NCBI RefSeq assembly: GCF_000621565.1
Contig: NZ_JHXZ01000012.1
Coordinates: 62,001 to 126,000 of the forward strand
Reading direction: 5' to 3'
Length of the DNA: 64,000 bases
From: Butyrivibrio sp. LB2008
Lineage (GTDB): Bacteria > Bacillota > Clostridia > Lachnospirales > Lachnospiraceae
The position numbers and the translations under genes are program-made. This document shows, piece after piece, positions 24,879 through 33,529 of this stretch; position 1 is the stretch's first letter; every line of letters begins with the position of its first letter. Under the pieces are notes generated by a model, which was given only the letters and a program-made list of their open reading frames with translations, searched no databases and was not told the origin of the DNA.

Positions 24879-25196
24879 ATGATCATTGGATTCGCTATCT
24901 GGAGCATTGTAGCACTAACTTTTGTTGCGATTGCCATTTCTACTTACAGAGCTGAAGAGCCGGTGGGATTTTTTACTTTTGTAAAGCCGCCGGTAGTTAA
25001 AGATATAAAAAAATATAACAAGGCAGTATCAGTCCTTTGGCTTGTTTTTGCAATAATACTTGAAGTTATAGGCATACCATTCTTATTTTTAAAACAAAAC
25101 TCTCCACTTTTCTTAGTAATGATTTTAGGAGTCGTAGTTCTTGTTATAGGCCTTATGATTGCTTATTTGAAAATTGAAGCTAAAGAAAAGGCTTGA
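24879..25196 (+). CDS. Small membrane protein, three predicted helices
   Basis: A 105-residue protein of unknown function. Hydrophobic segments lie at about residues 2-21, 48-69 and 75-95, with a conserved-looking polar loop YRAEEPVGFFTFVKPPVVKDIKKYNKAV between the first and second. It starts after AAAAGGAGAAG and ends before a strong terminator, so it is a genuine short gene. Small proteins of this layout are common in Lachnospiraceae and are listed as hypothetical. Confidence 0.75.
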   Translation: MIIGFAIWSIVALTFVAIAISTYRAEEPVGFFTFVKPPVVKDIKKYNKAVSVLWLVFAIILEVIGIPFLFLKQNSPLFLVMILGVVVLVIGLMIAYLKIEAKEKA

Positions 25197-25213
25197 TTTA
25201 GCACTGTAGAGTT

Positions 25214-25250
25214 AACCGCTATCTATATAATTGAGATAGCGGTTTTATTT
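25214..25250 (+). terminator. Rho-independent terminator
   Basis: AACCGCTATCT pairs perfectly with AGATAGCGGTT around ATATAATTG and runs into TTATTTTGG. It ends the small membrane protein transcript. Confidence 0.88.
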
Positions 25251-25381
25251 TGGTTTCACTGCCAGAAGCTTTTTTTAAATCGTTGGCATTTGTATAAACT
25301 GCAGTCTTAGTTTTTATCTCCCTTAATATTTCTTATATGTTTAATATATTAGATTGGAATTTTGAAATAATATCTTTCCCA

Positions 25382-25612
25382 TCCGCGTAGCCAATGGGAC
25401 TTTGAGCAGAGCACTTAGCGGCTGTGACTACTTAACGAGGTATTTCCGAGTTTAGTAGTCGCGTGTTCTGGCGAGCAAAGCGAGAGCAGAACTTCCTTAA
25501 GTTAGCTTAGTGCGAGCCATGGGTGAACACTTGACGAGCTTGTTCACAAGCGAGTCTAGTGTGAATCCCAGAACCCGCGCAGCGAAGCTGCTGGGTGAGA
25601 GTCCCCTTCCGT
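25382..25612 (-). repeat. tRNA-Leu-associated structured repeat, copy B
   Basis: Read on the minus strand, this segment directly follows the tRNA-Leu(AAG) terminator and shares blocks with a plus-strand copy at 43304-43474: CGGAAGGGGACTCTCACC, an AGCAGC-TTCG-type hairpin, GGGTTCTGGGATTCACACTA, GCTCGTCAAGTGTTCACC, ATGGCTCGCACTAAGCT, TAAGTGCTCTGCTCAAAG and CCCATTGGCT. Between blocks the copies differ by whole hairpins; this copy has an extra insertion of about 60 bases. No believable protein is encoded. The segment from 25251 to 25381 holds nothing recognisable. Confidence 0.7.
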
Positions 25613-25614
25613 AC

Positions 25615-25659
25615 GAACAAAAAAAGGAACCGGTTCATCGAACCGATTCCTTTTTGTTC
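25615..25659 (-). terminator. Terminator of the tRNA-Leu operon (minus strand)
   Basis: On the minus strand AAAAAGGAATCGGTTC pairs with GAACCGGTTCCTTTTT around ATG and is followed by a T-run. It lies immediately downstream of tRNA-Leu(AAG). Confidence 0.82.
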
Positions 25660-25660
25660 G

Positions 25661-25745
25661 TGCGGAAGATGGGACTTGAACCCACACGACATAAACAGTC
25701 ACAAGATCCTTAGTCTTGCTCGTCTGCCAATTCCGACACTTCCGC
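25661..25745 (-). tRNA. tRNA-Leu(AAG)
   Basis: An 85-base class II tRNA. The acceptor GCGGAAG pairs with CTTCCGC, the D-arm is TCGGAATTGGCAGACGAG, and the anticodon stem CAAGA/TCTTG encloses loop CTAAGGA (anticodon AAG). It has a long variable arm, T-arm GGGTTCAAGTCCC and discriminator A; CCA is not encoded. It is identical in sequence to the copy at 43176. An A34 leucine tRNA would need deamination to inosine to read CUC. Confidence 0.95.
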
Positions 25746-25800
25746 ATATATACGCCCTTTATGAGCTATAAACTTACTCATTGCATTGGATTAAATCCAA

Positions 25801-25883
25801 TGCAGGAGAAGGGACTTGAACCCTCATGTTGTTGCCAACACATGGACCTGAACCATGCGCGTCTGCCATTCCGCCACTCCTGC
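25801..25883 (-). tRNA. tRNA-Leu(CAG)
   Basis: An 83-base class II tRNA. The acceptor GCAGGAG pairs with CTCCTGC, the D-arm is GCGGAATGGCAGACGCG, the anticodon stem CATGG/CCATG encloses loop TTCAGGT (anticodon CAG), the variable arm is long and the T-arm is GGGTTCAAGTCCC. It lies 55 bases upstream of tRNA-Leu(AAG) in the same minus-strand transcript. Confidence 0.95.
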
Positions 25884-25897
25884 AAACAACGTAGTTA

Positions 25898-25926
25898 ATA
25901 ATACCCACTTTTTGACGCTCTGTCAA
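25898..25926 (-). promoter_or_regulatory. Strong sigma-A promoter of the two tRNA-Leu genes
   Basis: On the minus strand, TTGACA, exactly 17 bases, TATTAT. The -10 ends about 15 bases before the tRNA-Leu(CAG) 5' end. Confidence 0.85.
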
Positions 25927-25956
25927 GAGGTTTTAAAGGGCTTAAATAAAAGTAAA

Positions 25957-26292
25957 TCAATAAATCTGTGTTATCTTATCTGCAAATACATAAAGACGAT
26001 TCATTGTGTCGCGATTTTTAAAGTATCCTTTTGCGAGATAACCTGCGCTGGCACCGGATAATATGGCGAATACAAGGCAAAGCTGCGACTGGCTGATAAA
26101 GCTTGCTCCAAGAAGTACACTTGCGGAAATTAAAAGGGATGCCAATATTATAATGTGCTTCATCATTTCCTGATGCATAACATTTATGTGTAGCTGAATC
26201 CCCTCGCGTTCATCTCGGATCTCTTCATCTGAAAGGACATCCCAATCGAGTTTGTCCAAATGTCTCAAAAAATCTCTGAATCTCTTTTCCAT
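25957..26292 (-). CDS. Small two-helix membrane protein
   Basis: A 111-residue protein of unknown function. The N-terminal 40 residues are charged and helical (FRDFLRHLDKLDWDVLSDEEIRDEREGIQLHINVMHQEMMKHII). Two membrane helices follow at about residues 45-62 and 67-86 with a short loop, and a basic C-tail (KGYFKNRDTMNRLYVF). AGGAGAG lies upstream, though 14 bases from the ATG. It is divergent from the histidine kinase gene and upstream of the tRNA genes on the same strand, separated from them by the tRNA promoter. Confidence 0.7.
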   Translation of the reverse strand: MEKRFRDFLRHLDKLDWDVLSDEEIRDEREGIQLHINVMHQEMMKHIIILASLLISASVLLGASFISQSQLCLVFAILSGASAGYLAKGYFKNRDTMNRLYVFADKITQIY

Positions 26293-26400
26293 CTTTTTTC
26301 TTTTCTCTCCTGAATATAGTTAACTAAAATTTCATACAACATTATAGCAAAAAAGATTTAATATACAATAATATTCGATAGATATGATAAAATAGCAATT

Positions 26401-27969
26401 ATGAAGAAGAAGCTGATAATTTTGTATCTGGTATTTACAATAATCCCGCTTGCGATCTTGGATGCAGTTGTTGTAGGGGGGATTTTGCGCTCTGAACAGA
26501 CCAAAAGGTATCACGAGATGGAGAATGTTGCCAGCGCGATAAAATATGCCTGCTCTGCTGAATTTGAAAGCGCCGTGAAGGTTGCTAACAGCATATATAC
26601 AAGTAAGTATATCTATGATTTTATCAATGAAGATTTTGAATCGGCGCTTGAATACTACACCAGATACAAGGAGTTCTTTGATGACACGCTTATTGATGTT
26701 ATGGCAGCTCAATATGATGTATCTTATAAAATTTACAGTGACAACAAGACAATGATCAGCGGATCGCAGTTTCAGAGGCTTGTAAAAGCTTATGATGAGC
26801 CATGGTATAAGTTTATGAAGGAAAAAGGACTCAAATCGGGACTTTTTTTTGATTACAATACCAAACAGGTCGGACTGGACTCGAATACGAGAAAAATTTT
26901 CTATTTTAAGGTGCTGGATTTCTATGACTACGGCTCCGAAAATGTTCTTCTTATAGATATCGATTACGGCAAATTCAGCCGTGCTCTCATGAATATGAAT
27001 TATGATCTTGATGCATACCTTTGCGATAATGACAAGATTCTTTTGACAAACGGTAAAGGAATGAGTGTAGCTAAACCGTACAGCTATGTATCGGAACTTG
27101 AAAATATCGGATATACGGAGGATATGCAGATATATAACCAGCTTCTTAAGATCTATGTTGTTGACACTCAGTCGGAGATATATGACTGGTGGGGAAGTTG
27201 GGGGATTTATTTGCTTGTTTTGGCAGGATTTAATGTTATTTTTCCGGTTCTTTTGCTGCTTCGAATCAATAAGATCGCATACGGTTATACTCTTAGAGAG
27301 CAGACAATGATAATGACAAGACAACATGCCGAGCTTCTTGCGCTTCACAGTCAGATTAATCCGCATTTTCTTTTTAATGCGCTTGAGAGCATAAGGATGC
27401 ACTGCATTATAAAAAAAGAGTCGGAATCCGCCTACATGATAGAAAGACTTGCAAAGCTCCAGAGGCAGTATACGGAGTGGCAAGAAGACAATACAACGAT
27501 TGAAAATGAAGTTGATTTTGTAAATAACTATCTGGAACTTCAGAAGTACAGATTTGGTGACAGGCTTTCTTATTCGCTTGATATCGAACCTTCGTGCAAA
27601 AAATTTCTTGTGCCGAAGCTGACACTTGTTACGTTTGTAGAGAATGCCTGTATTCATGGAATTGAGAGTAAAACCTCAAACGGCTGGATTTTTTTGAGGG
27701 TCCATGAAAAAGATAATAATATGGTCATAGAGATAGAAGATACCGGAAACGGAATGAAGGAGGAAGAAACGGAGAAGCTTCTTACTTCAATGCGCGAAGC
27801 AAATATCTCGATGCTTGAGAAGAAAGGGCGGGTAGGCGTTGTAAATGCGTGTATTCGTCTGAAGATGGTTACTGACGATAAGGTGTTGTTCAAGATTGAT
27901 TCCGAAGAAGGAATCGGAACGATAATAACAATAACTGTTCCGGAAGAATGTTTAAAGAAGGGAGTATAG
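26401..27969 (+). CDS. YesM-type sensor histidine kinase
   Basis: A 522-residue membrane kinase of the LytS/YesM class. It has a helix at residues 4-24, an extracellular Cache-like sensor to about residue 260, a second helix (SWGIYLLVLAGFNVIFPVLLLL), then the His_kinase motif INPHFLFNALESIR with His322, and a C-terminal HATPase with FVENACIHGI (N-box), DTGNGM and GVGVVNACIRL-type G-boxes (RVGVVNACIRL). It should phosphorylate the adjacent AraC-type response regulator. Its ATG has no Shine-Dalgarno sequence, and a -10-like TATGAT lies only about 12 bases upstream, so the mRNA might be leaderless. It belongs to a sugar-sensing cluster with the importer downstream. Confidence 0.93.
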   Translation: MKKKLIILYLVFTIIPLAILDAVVVGGILRSEQTKRYHEMENVASAIKYACSAEFESAVKVANSIYTSKYIYDFINEDFESALEYYTRYKEFFDDTLIDVMAAQYDVSYKIYSDNKTMISGSQFQRLVKAYDEPWYKFMKEKGLKSGLFFDYNTKQVGLDSNTRKIFYFKVLDFYDYGSENVLLIDIDYGKFSRALMNMNYDLDAYLCDNDKILLTNGKGMSVAKPYSYVSELENIGYTEDMQIYNQLLKIYVVDTQSEIYDWWGSWGIYLLVLAGFNVIFPVLLLLRINKIAYGYTLREQTMIMTRQHAELLALHSQINPHFLFNALESIRMHCIIKKESESAYMIERLAKLQRQYTEWQEDNTTIENEVDFVNNYLELQKYRFGDRLSYSLDIEPSCKKFLVPKLTLVTFVENACIHGIESKTSNGWIFLRVHEKDNNMVIEIEDTGNGMKEEETEKLLTSMREANISMLEKKGRVGVVNACIRLKMVTDDKVLFKIDSEEGIGTIITITVPEECLKKGV

Positions 27970-27970
27970 A

Positions 27971-29551
27971 GTGTTAAAAGTATTACTTGTAGATGATGAG
28001 CCGTTTATTTTACAGGGGCTTAATGTTCTTATTGATTGGGAAGATTACGGATTTGAAGTTTATACAGCACAGGATGGTAAGACTGCTTATGACATGATAT
28101 CCGGGCAGGGATTTGATCTTGTGATCGCAGATATCAAAATGCCTGTCATGGACGGCATTGAGCTGCTTAAAAGAATAAGAGAAGATGGTAATGATGTATC
28201 ATTTGTAATACTGAGCGGATTTGCCGAATTTTCCTATGCCCAGGAGGCATTAAAGCATAGATGTTCGGCCTATATACTAAAACCGGTTGAAAAAGACAGC
28301 CTGATAGCGGTCGTTGAAAAGGTCATAGCCAGCAAGGAAGACCAGGAAATAGAGACAAAGCGCAATAAAAGATTTGAGAAAGCATATTTTGAGCAGAGCC
28401 TTAAGAGAGTTCTTCGCGGAAAGCACAGTGAAGAGGATATTGATTATCTTAGCGGCAAGATAGATGCGGATGAGGATATGTGCTATGTGGGGATAGAATT
28501 TGCGCCTGAAATAGATGAGCTTGAGGTAATGGATGATGAAAAGAACAATCGCCTCGACAGGCTTTATGAGATTGCATCGGAGTATCTTGGGAATGATAAT
28601 TATCTGCTTATGAGATACGGTTTTGGCGATGAGAATATTTATGATATAGGTTTTCTTTACATAAGTAATATCGGAAAAGATATAGATCAGAGCGACGAAG
28701 TGTTTTTGAAGGAAATGATAAAATATCTCAAGAGAGTGAGCGGACTTCCGATAGTTATGCTTGTGGGAAGAGTTGTCAGAGGGCTTGAATCCATCTCAAC
28801 ATCCTATACCAGTGTCAATATTCTTCACTCGTTACAAGGTTTTAGAGAGAAAAAAGATATCTATTTCTATGAGGAAGAGTATCAGATAAAAGATAAAGGA
28901 ATCCAGCTCTGCAAGAATAAACTTGATGAGCTTATTTCCGCTATTGAACTTAATGAGAAGGTTAAGATAAAGCAGAAGGTTGATGAGTTCCATGATGAGA
29001 TGAAAAAATCCGGAATTACAGGGAAAGCATATAATCTCAATATAAACTATCTCTTTTTTCAGCTTATTCATATTACAGGTGAGCAGGACAGCGAAGTTGA
29101 TCAGGAAGAAATTCTCAGAAATATATCGGAGAATGTTTACGAACAGGGAATTCGAAGAGGTTCAAAGGCACATCTTTACAGGATGGCATGCGAGTACGGC
29201 GATTATCTGGGGCAGCTTCAGAAAAATGTTTCAAAGGGCGTTCTGGCCAATGTTGAGGAGGAGATAAAAAATAATTATTCCAGCAATCTTACTTTGAAGG
29301 GACTTAGCGAAAAGTATTATGTAAACAGCGCATACCTGGGACAGCTTTTCAGGAAAAAGTATGGATGCTCGTTTAAGGATTATCTCAACAGGCAAAGACT
29401 CGATGAAGCGGCTCTTCTTCTTAAAAAGACCGATGATAAGATCTACACGATCGCAGAAAAAGTGGGCTACAAAGACGTTGATTACTTCGTAAACAAGTTC
29501 ATTGAAGCTAAGGGATGTACCCCGGCAAAGTATAGAAAACAAGAACAATAA
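27971..29551 (+). CDS. YesN-type response regulator, REC plus AraC-type DNA-binding domain
   Basis: A 526-residue transcription factor. The N-terminal receiver has acidic pocket DDE (8-10), phospho-acceptor Asp54 in ADIKMPVMDG, Ser/Thr in ILSG and Lys in YILKPVEK. A long middle region of about 270 residues follows, and the C-terminus is an AraC/XylS helix-turn-helix pair (YYVNSAYLGQLFRKKYGCSFKDYLNRQRLDEAALLLKKT...IYTIAEKVGYKDVDYFVNKFIEAKGCTPAKYR). The GTG start lies one base after the kinase stop, with GGAG six bases upstream. It most likely activates the importer operon that follows. Confidence 0.93.
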   Translation: MLKVLLVDDEPFILQGLNVLIDWEDYGFEVYTAQDGKTAYDMISGQGFDLVIADIKMPVMDGIELLKRIREDGNDVSFVILSGFAEFSYAQEALKHRCSAYILKPVEKDSLIAVVEKVIASKEDQEIETKRNKRFEKAYFEQSLKRVLRGKHSEEDIDYLSGKIDADEDMCYVGIEFAPEIDELEVMDDEKNNRLDRLYEIASEYLGNDNYLLMRYGFGDENIYDIGFLYISNIGKDIDQSDEVFLKEMIKYLKRVSGLPIVMLVGRVVRGLESISTSYTSVNILHSLQGFREKKDIYFYEEEYQIKDKGIQLCKNKLDELISAIELNEKVKIKQKVDEFHDEMKKSGITGKAYNLNINYLFFQLIHITGEQDSEVDQEEILRNISENVYEQGIRRGSKAHLYRMACEYGDYLGQLQKNVSKGVLANVEEEIKNNYSSNLTLKGLSEKYYVNSAYLGQLFRKKYGCSFKDYLNRQRLDEAALLLKKTDDKIYTIAEKVGYKDVDYFVNKFIEAKGCTPAKYRKQEQ

Positions 29552-29640
29552 TTTGTCCTACTTTTATATATATTTCCTCCCATGTTTTAAATATAAAATT
29601 TTAATAAAATGTTTATATAAAAATAAGGAGGATTTCTTTT

Positions 29641-31329
29641 ATGAAGAAGAAAGTTGTTAGCATGCTCATGGCATCCTGCATGATTGTTGCGGCACTGTCA
29701 GGGTGTGCATCGGGTGGAAAATCAGATCAAACATCAGCAGGAAACTCCGGTTCAGACGGTGGGGTAAAAGAATTTACAGCATTTTTCTCTGTTCCTCACG
29801 CTGAGATCAATGACGACAATGAGATCCAGCAGATCATTGCCGAGAAAACAGGAGTAAAAGTAAAAGAAACTTGGCTTACCGGTCAGACAGCAGAAGAGGC
29901 AATCGGTACTCTTATTGCGGGCGGCGAGTATCCTGACTTTGTAGATGCAGGAGACGGCTCCGTACAGATGTATGAGGCGGGCGCACTTGTTGCACTTGAT
30001 GATTACATTGATAAATATCCTAACATCAAAGAATTCTTCACGGATCAGGAGTGGGATTCACTTCGTCAGAGTGATGGTCACATCTATTGGATCCCTCAGT
30101 TCTCTAACATCTATGGTGAAGAGAGAGTCTGCGCACATAACGACGAGGCTTTCTGGATCCAGACAAGAGTACTTGAGTGGGCAGGTTATCCTCAGATTCA
30201 TACAATGGATCAGTACTTCGATCTTATTGAAAAATATTATGCAGAAAATCCGACAATGGAAGACGGAACAGCAAACATTCCTTACACAATTCTTTGTGAG
30301 GACTGGAGATACTTCTGTCTTGAGAATGCACCTCAGTTCCTTGACGGATATCCGAACGACGGTTCAGTTATCGTTGATACAGATAACATGAAGATCGTTG
30401 ATTACAACACAACAGATACAGCTGTTAAATACTTCAAGAAACTCAATGAAGAGTACAAGAAGGGCATTGTTGATCCCGAGTCATTCACACAGACATACGA
30501 TGAGTACATTGCAAAGCTTTCAACAGGACGTGTACTTGGTATGATCGACCAGTGGTGGGATTTCGCATACACAGCAGGTGATGCTCTTAAGGCTGCAGGC
30601 CTTGATGCAAAGGGCTGCCAGTATGTACCCCTTCCGATCACAATCGAAGAAGGTATGCACAACCAGTGGCACAACTCAGGCGGAATTGTACACACAAGTT
30701 CAGGACTTGCTGTTACAACAAGCTGTAAGGACGTTGAAGGTGCACTTCAGTTCGTAAACGACCTTCTTAGCCAGGAAATGATGGATCTCAGATTCTGGGG
30801 CGTTAAGGATGTTGATTACCAGGTTGGCGATGACGGAATGTACTCAAAGACACAGGATATGAGAGACAAGGATGCTGATACAGCATACAAGGCTTCTCAC
30901 AAGTGCGAGTATTCATATTTCCCTCAGTGGGAAGGAACAAGCAGAGACGGCAAGAACGCTATGAAGCCTGAGCAGCAGGAGACAGAGTTCTATGATGGAC
31001 TTTCAGATAACCTTAAGAACTGCTTCAAGGCATATGGTGTTAAGACTTACGTTGAGATGCTTGGAACAACACCTGCACCCGGACCTTGGTATCCTATGTA
31101 TACATTCTCACAGACTATGACTACAGCAACACCCGGTGGTACAGCTTGCAATCTTATGGATGAATGTAAGCACCAGTACCTTCCTAAGGTAGTTATGGCA
31201 GATGATTTCGATGCAGGATGGGCAGAATATATGGAAGCATATAAGAAGTGCAAGCCTGAAGACTTCATCGCTGAGATGCAGACTGAGTTGGAGAGAAGAG
31301 TTGCAGAAGCAGCTAAGTATAACAACTAA
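29641..31329 (+). CDS. Extracellular solute-binding lipoprotein (LplA-like, oligosaccharide)
   Basis: A 562-residue lipoprotein with lipobox LSGC (Cys22) and a Gly/Ser linker. The mature part has the family 1 substrate-binding fold typical of LplA/YtcQ proteins (TAEEAIGTLIAGGEYPDFVDAGDG, GHIYWIPQFSN, Trp- and Tyr-rich binding cleft). It delivers a carbohydrate to the two permeases encoded next. The start follows AAGGAGG. The YesMN pair upstream and the lack of an ATPase gene indicate that a shared MsmX-type ATPase energises uptake. The substrate is unknown; plant polysaccharide fragments are likely given the kdu genes elsewhere in the window. Confidence 0.92.
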   Translation: MKKKVVSMLMASCMIVAALSGCASGGKSDQTSAGNSGSDGGVKEFTAFFSVPHAEINDDNEIQQIIAEKTGVKVKETWLTGQTAEEAIGTLIAGGEYPDFVDAGDGSVQMYEAGALVALDDYIDKYPNIKEFFTDQEWDSLRQSDGHIYWIPQFSNIYGEERVCAHNDEAFWIQTRVLEWAGYPQIHTMDQYFDLIEKYYAENPTMEDGTANIPYTILCEDWRYFCLENAPQFLDGYPNDGSVIVDTDNMKIVDYNTTDTAVKYFKKLNEEYKKGIVDPESFTQTYDEYIAKLSTGRVLGMIDQWWDFAYTAGDALKAAGLDAKGCQYVPLPITIEEGMHNQWHNSGGIVHTSSGLAVTTSCKDVEGALQFVNDLLSQEMMDLRFWGVKDVDYQVGDDGMYSKTQDMRDKDADTAYKASHKCEYSYFPQWEGTSRDGKNAMKPEQQETEFYDGLSDNLKNCFKAYGVKTYVEMLGTTPAPGPWYPMYTFSQTMTTATPGGTACNLMDECKHQYLPKVVMADDFDAGWAEYMEAYKKCKPEDFIAEMQTELERRVAEAAKYNN

Positions 31330-31343
31330 GTAGAAGGAAAATA

Positions 31344-31385
31344 TATAGCGGGCTTTCTTGGTATTCCAAAAGAATGCCCGCTATA
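31344..31385 (+). promoter_or_regulatory. Intercistronic hairpin after the binding protein gene
   Basis: TATAGCGGGC pairs perfectly with GCCCGCTATA, with an additional TCTT/AAGA pairing inside; no T-run follows. Such hairpins commonly stabilise binding-protein mRNA relative to the permease part of the operon. Confidence 0.65.
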
Positions 31386-31431
31386 CTTATACGATTTTAT
31401 AGGGAAATAGAAGAAAACGAGGAGTGGTTTT

Positions 31432-32409
31432 ATGGCTCAACTGGATAAAGAAAAGCTTTCAAGTGAACAGGTAGTGGAAGTGGATATTAAAAGTGCACAG
31501 AAAGCTCATTTAGTTAAAGAATTTAAAAGACAGTGGGTTCTTATCGTATGGTCTTTATTCTTTTTTGCATACGGTATCCTGTTTTGTTATGCACCTCTTG
31601 TAGGGTGGCTTATGGGATTCCAGCAGTATAAGCCTAAGGATGGAATCTTACATTCAAAATGGATCGGATTGGAGAAATTTAGAGCTCTTTTTTCCGATGC
31701 TACATATCTTAGAGTAATCAGAAACACGCTTGCAATGGGTGTTATTAACCTTGTTGCTACAACAATTATGGCAATTTTGTTTGCTATTCTCTTGAATGAG
31801 ATTCAGGGAATGCGCAAGAAAAAGTTTGTTCAGACTGTTTCTTATTTGCCGCACTTCCTGTCATGGATCATTGTTACAGGTATTCTCCATGATGCTCTTT
31901 CAGGAGCGGGTATTGTTAATGAGCTTCTTACTAAATTCCATTTAGTTTCTCAGCCCATTAACTTCTTTGCACATGAAAAGTATTTCTGGCCGATCGTTGC
32001 CTTTGCCAATGTTTGGAAGGAAACAGGTTGGAATGCAATTATATATTTGTCGGCAATAACAGCTATCGATCCTGCTTTGTATGAAGCAGCTGCTATCGAT
32101 GGAGCGGGAAGATGGGATAAGATCAGATTTGTTACTATTCCCGGAATCAAGTCGACTATCATCATTCTTCTTATCATGAATGTTGGTAATGTCCTCAACG
32201 CAGGATTTGAGATTCAGTATCTCTTGGGTAACGGTCTTGTTCAGCAGGTATCTCAGACAATTGATATCTATGTTCTTAAATGGGGTATCAGCCAGATGGA
32301 TTACTCACTTGGAACGGCTGCGGGTATATTTAAGAGTGCAGTCAGTATTGTTCTGATCTTGATATGTAATGAAGTCGCCAAGCGTCACGGCGAAGAGAGA
32401 TTGTTCTAA
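31432..32409 (+). CDS. ABC sugar permease (LplB-like)
   Basis: A 325-residue permease with six membrane helices and the MalF-type EAA loop EAAAIDGAGRWDKIRFVTIPGI around residue 223, where the ATPase docks. The N-terminal 40 residues are charged and cytoplasmic (longer than usual), followed by FKRQWVLIVWSLFFFAYG. It forms the heterodimeric channel with the next gene product. Ribosome-binding site GAGGAG. Confidence 0.93.
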   Translation: MAQLDKEKLSSEQVVEVDIKSAQKAHLVKEFKRQWVLIVWSLFFFAYGILFCYAPLVGWLMGFQQYKPKDGILHSKWIGLEKFRALFSDATYLRVIRNTLAMGVINLVATTIMAILFAILLNEIQGMRKKKFVQTVSYLPHFLSWIIVTGILHDALSGAGIVNELLTKFHLVSQPINFFAHEKYFWPIVAFANVWKETGWNAIIYLSAITAIDPALYEAAAIDGAGRWDKIRFVTIPGIKSTIIILLIMNVGNVLNAGFEIQYLLGNGLVQQVSQTIDIYVLKWGISQMDYSLGTAAGIFKSAVSIVLILICNEVAKRHGEERLF

Positions 32410-32421
32410 GGGGGAATCGCG

Positions 32422-33324
32422 ATGAGTAATACTAATAATAAAAAAAGAAAGCTGTCTAAAGCAGATATTGCTTTCTATACATTTAATTCGATATTCATGG
32501 CAGCGTTTGTAATTGTTACGCTATACCCTGTTTTGAATACGCTTGCAATTTCATTTAATGACGGTCTTGATGCACTTAGAGGAGGTATTTATCTTCTTCC
32601 CAGAAAGTTCAGTATCAAGAACTATATCACAGTATTTAACAAAGACGATCTTCTTGTAGGTGCTTACATTTCAGTTGCAAGAACCGTGGTAGGAACGGCA
32701 CTTTCGCTTATTGCCTGCGCAATACTTGCATTTATTGTAAGCCGTAAGAATTTCATTTTTGCAAAACAGCTTTCATTGTTCTGGGTTATAACAATGTATG
32801 TTAACGGTGGAATGATCCCTATTTTCCTTTTGTACAAGGGACTTCATCTTACAAATACATTCTGGGTATATGTTATCCCCGGAATGGTATCGGCGTTCAA
32901 CATGCTCGTTATAAGAACATATATGAACGGTATTCCTAACAGTTTTGAGGAATCGGCACAGCTTGACGGTGCAGGATATACAACGATATTCCTTAATATC
33001 ATTTCACCGCTCTGTAAGCCTGTTTATGCTACTGTAGCTCTTTTTGTGGCTGTATATCAGTGGAACTCATGGTTTGATGTAATGCTTTACAACAGAATGA
33101 GTGATAAGCTCACAACTCTTCAGTATGAGCTTATGAAACTTCTTGCTTCTGTAACAAGCCAGAGTACATCGGCTCAGTCAATGAAGAACTCTACAAGCTC
33201 CATTACACCTACTTCGATACGTGCGGCTGCTACTATAGTTACGATGCTTCCGATCATTTGTATCTATCCTTTCTTGCAGCAGTACTTTGTAAGTGGACTT
33301 ACACTTGGTGGTGTCAAGGAATAA
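32422..33324 (+). CDS. ABC sugar permease (LplC/YtcP-like)
   Basis: A 300-residue permease of the MalG side with six helices and the EAA loop EESAQLDGAGYTTIFLNIISPL. The C-terminus ends QQYFVSGLTLGGVKE, the standard ending in this family. It starts 12 bases after its partner gene (site GGGGGAA) and is the last gene of the importer operon, before a strong terminator. Confidence 0.93.
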   Translation: MSNTNNKKRKLSKADIAFYTFNSIFMAAFVIVTLYPVLNTLAISFNDGLDALRGGIYLLPRKFSIKNYITVFNKDDLLVGAYISVARTVVGTALSLIACAILAFIVSRKNFIFAKQLSLFWVITMYVNGGMIPIFLLYKGLHLTNTFWVYVIPGMVSAFNMLVIRTYMNGIPNSFEESAQLDGAGYTTIFLNIISPLCKPVYATVALFVAVYQWNSWFDVMLYNRMSDKLTTLQYELMKLLASVTSQSTSAQSMKNSTSSITPTSIRAAATIVTMLPIICIYPFLQQYFVSGLTLGGVKE

Positions 33325-33349
33325 TGTAAAATATAATATTTTTTTATAG

Positions 33350-33389
33350 ATGCCCTAGGGAAATGTTATCCTTGGGGCATTCTTTTTTT
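33350..33389 (+). terminator. Rho-independent terminator of the sugar importer operon
   Basis: ATGCCC-TAGGGA pairs with TCCTTG-GGGCAT around AATGTTA, followed by TCTTTTTTT. Confidence 0.88.
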
Positions 33390-33451
33390 ATTGTTTTTTC
33401 ATCCCCCTAGTAGGCTGATATGTAATATAATGTTGATACAAAAAATTTGAC

Positions 33452-33479
33452 TAAAGTCTTTTTTAACTCACGCCGATAA
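33452..33479 (+). promoter_or_regulatory. Sigma-D (flagellar-type) promoter of the LtaS-like/GT2 operon
   Basis: TAAA (33452-33455), 16 bases, GCCGATAA (33472-33479). This matches the sigma-D consensus as well as the one before the hook gene and has the same spacing. It lies 50 bases before the chosen start of the LtaS-like gene. Confidence 0.8.
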
Positions 33480-33529
33480 ATAAAAAGTAATTGGAAGCCG
33501 TTGTTTATATCAGTATGGAGGATTGCCTA

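Noticed and set aside
25507..25900. Small open frames over the tRNA genes and the tRNA-linked repeat
   Set aside because: They translate tRNA sequence and its structured neighbour; no ribosome-binding sites, and the same false peptides appear at the other tRNA-Leu copy.
26332..27657. 441-codon open frame antisense to the histidine kinase gene
   Set aside because: It lies wholly opposite a well-supported kinase gene and its translation is rich in Cys, His and Ile-Lys runs with no domain; it is a codon-bias shadow.
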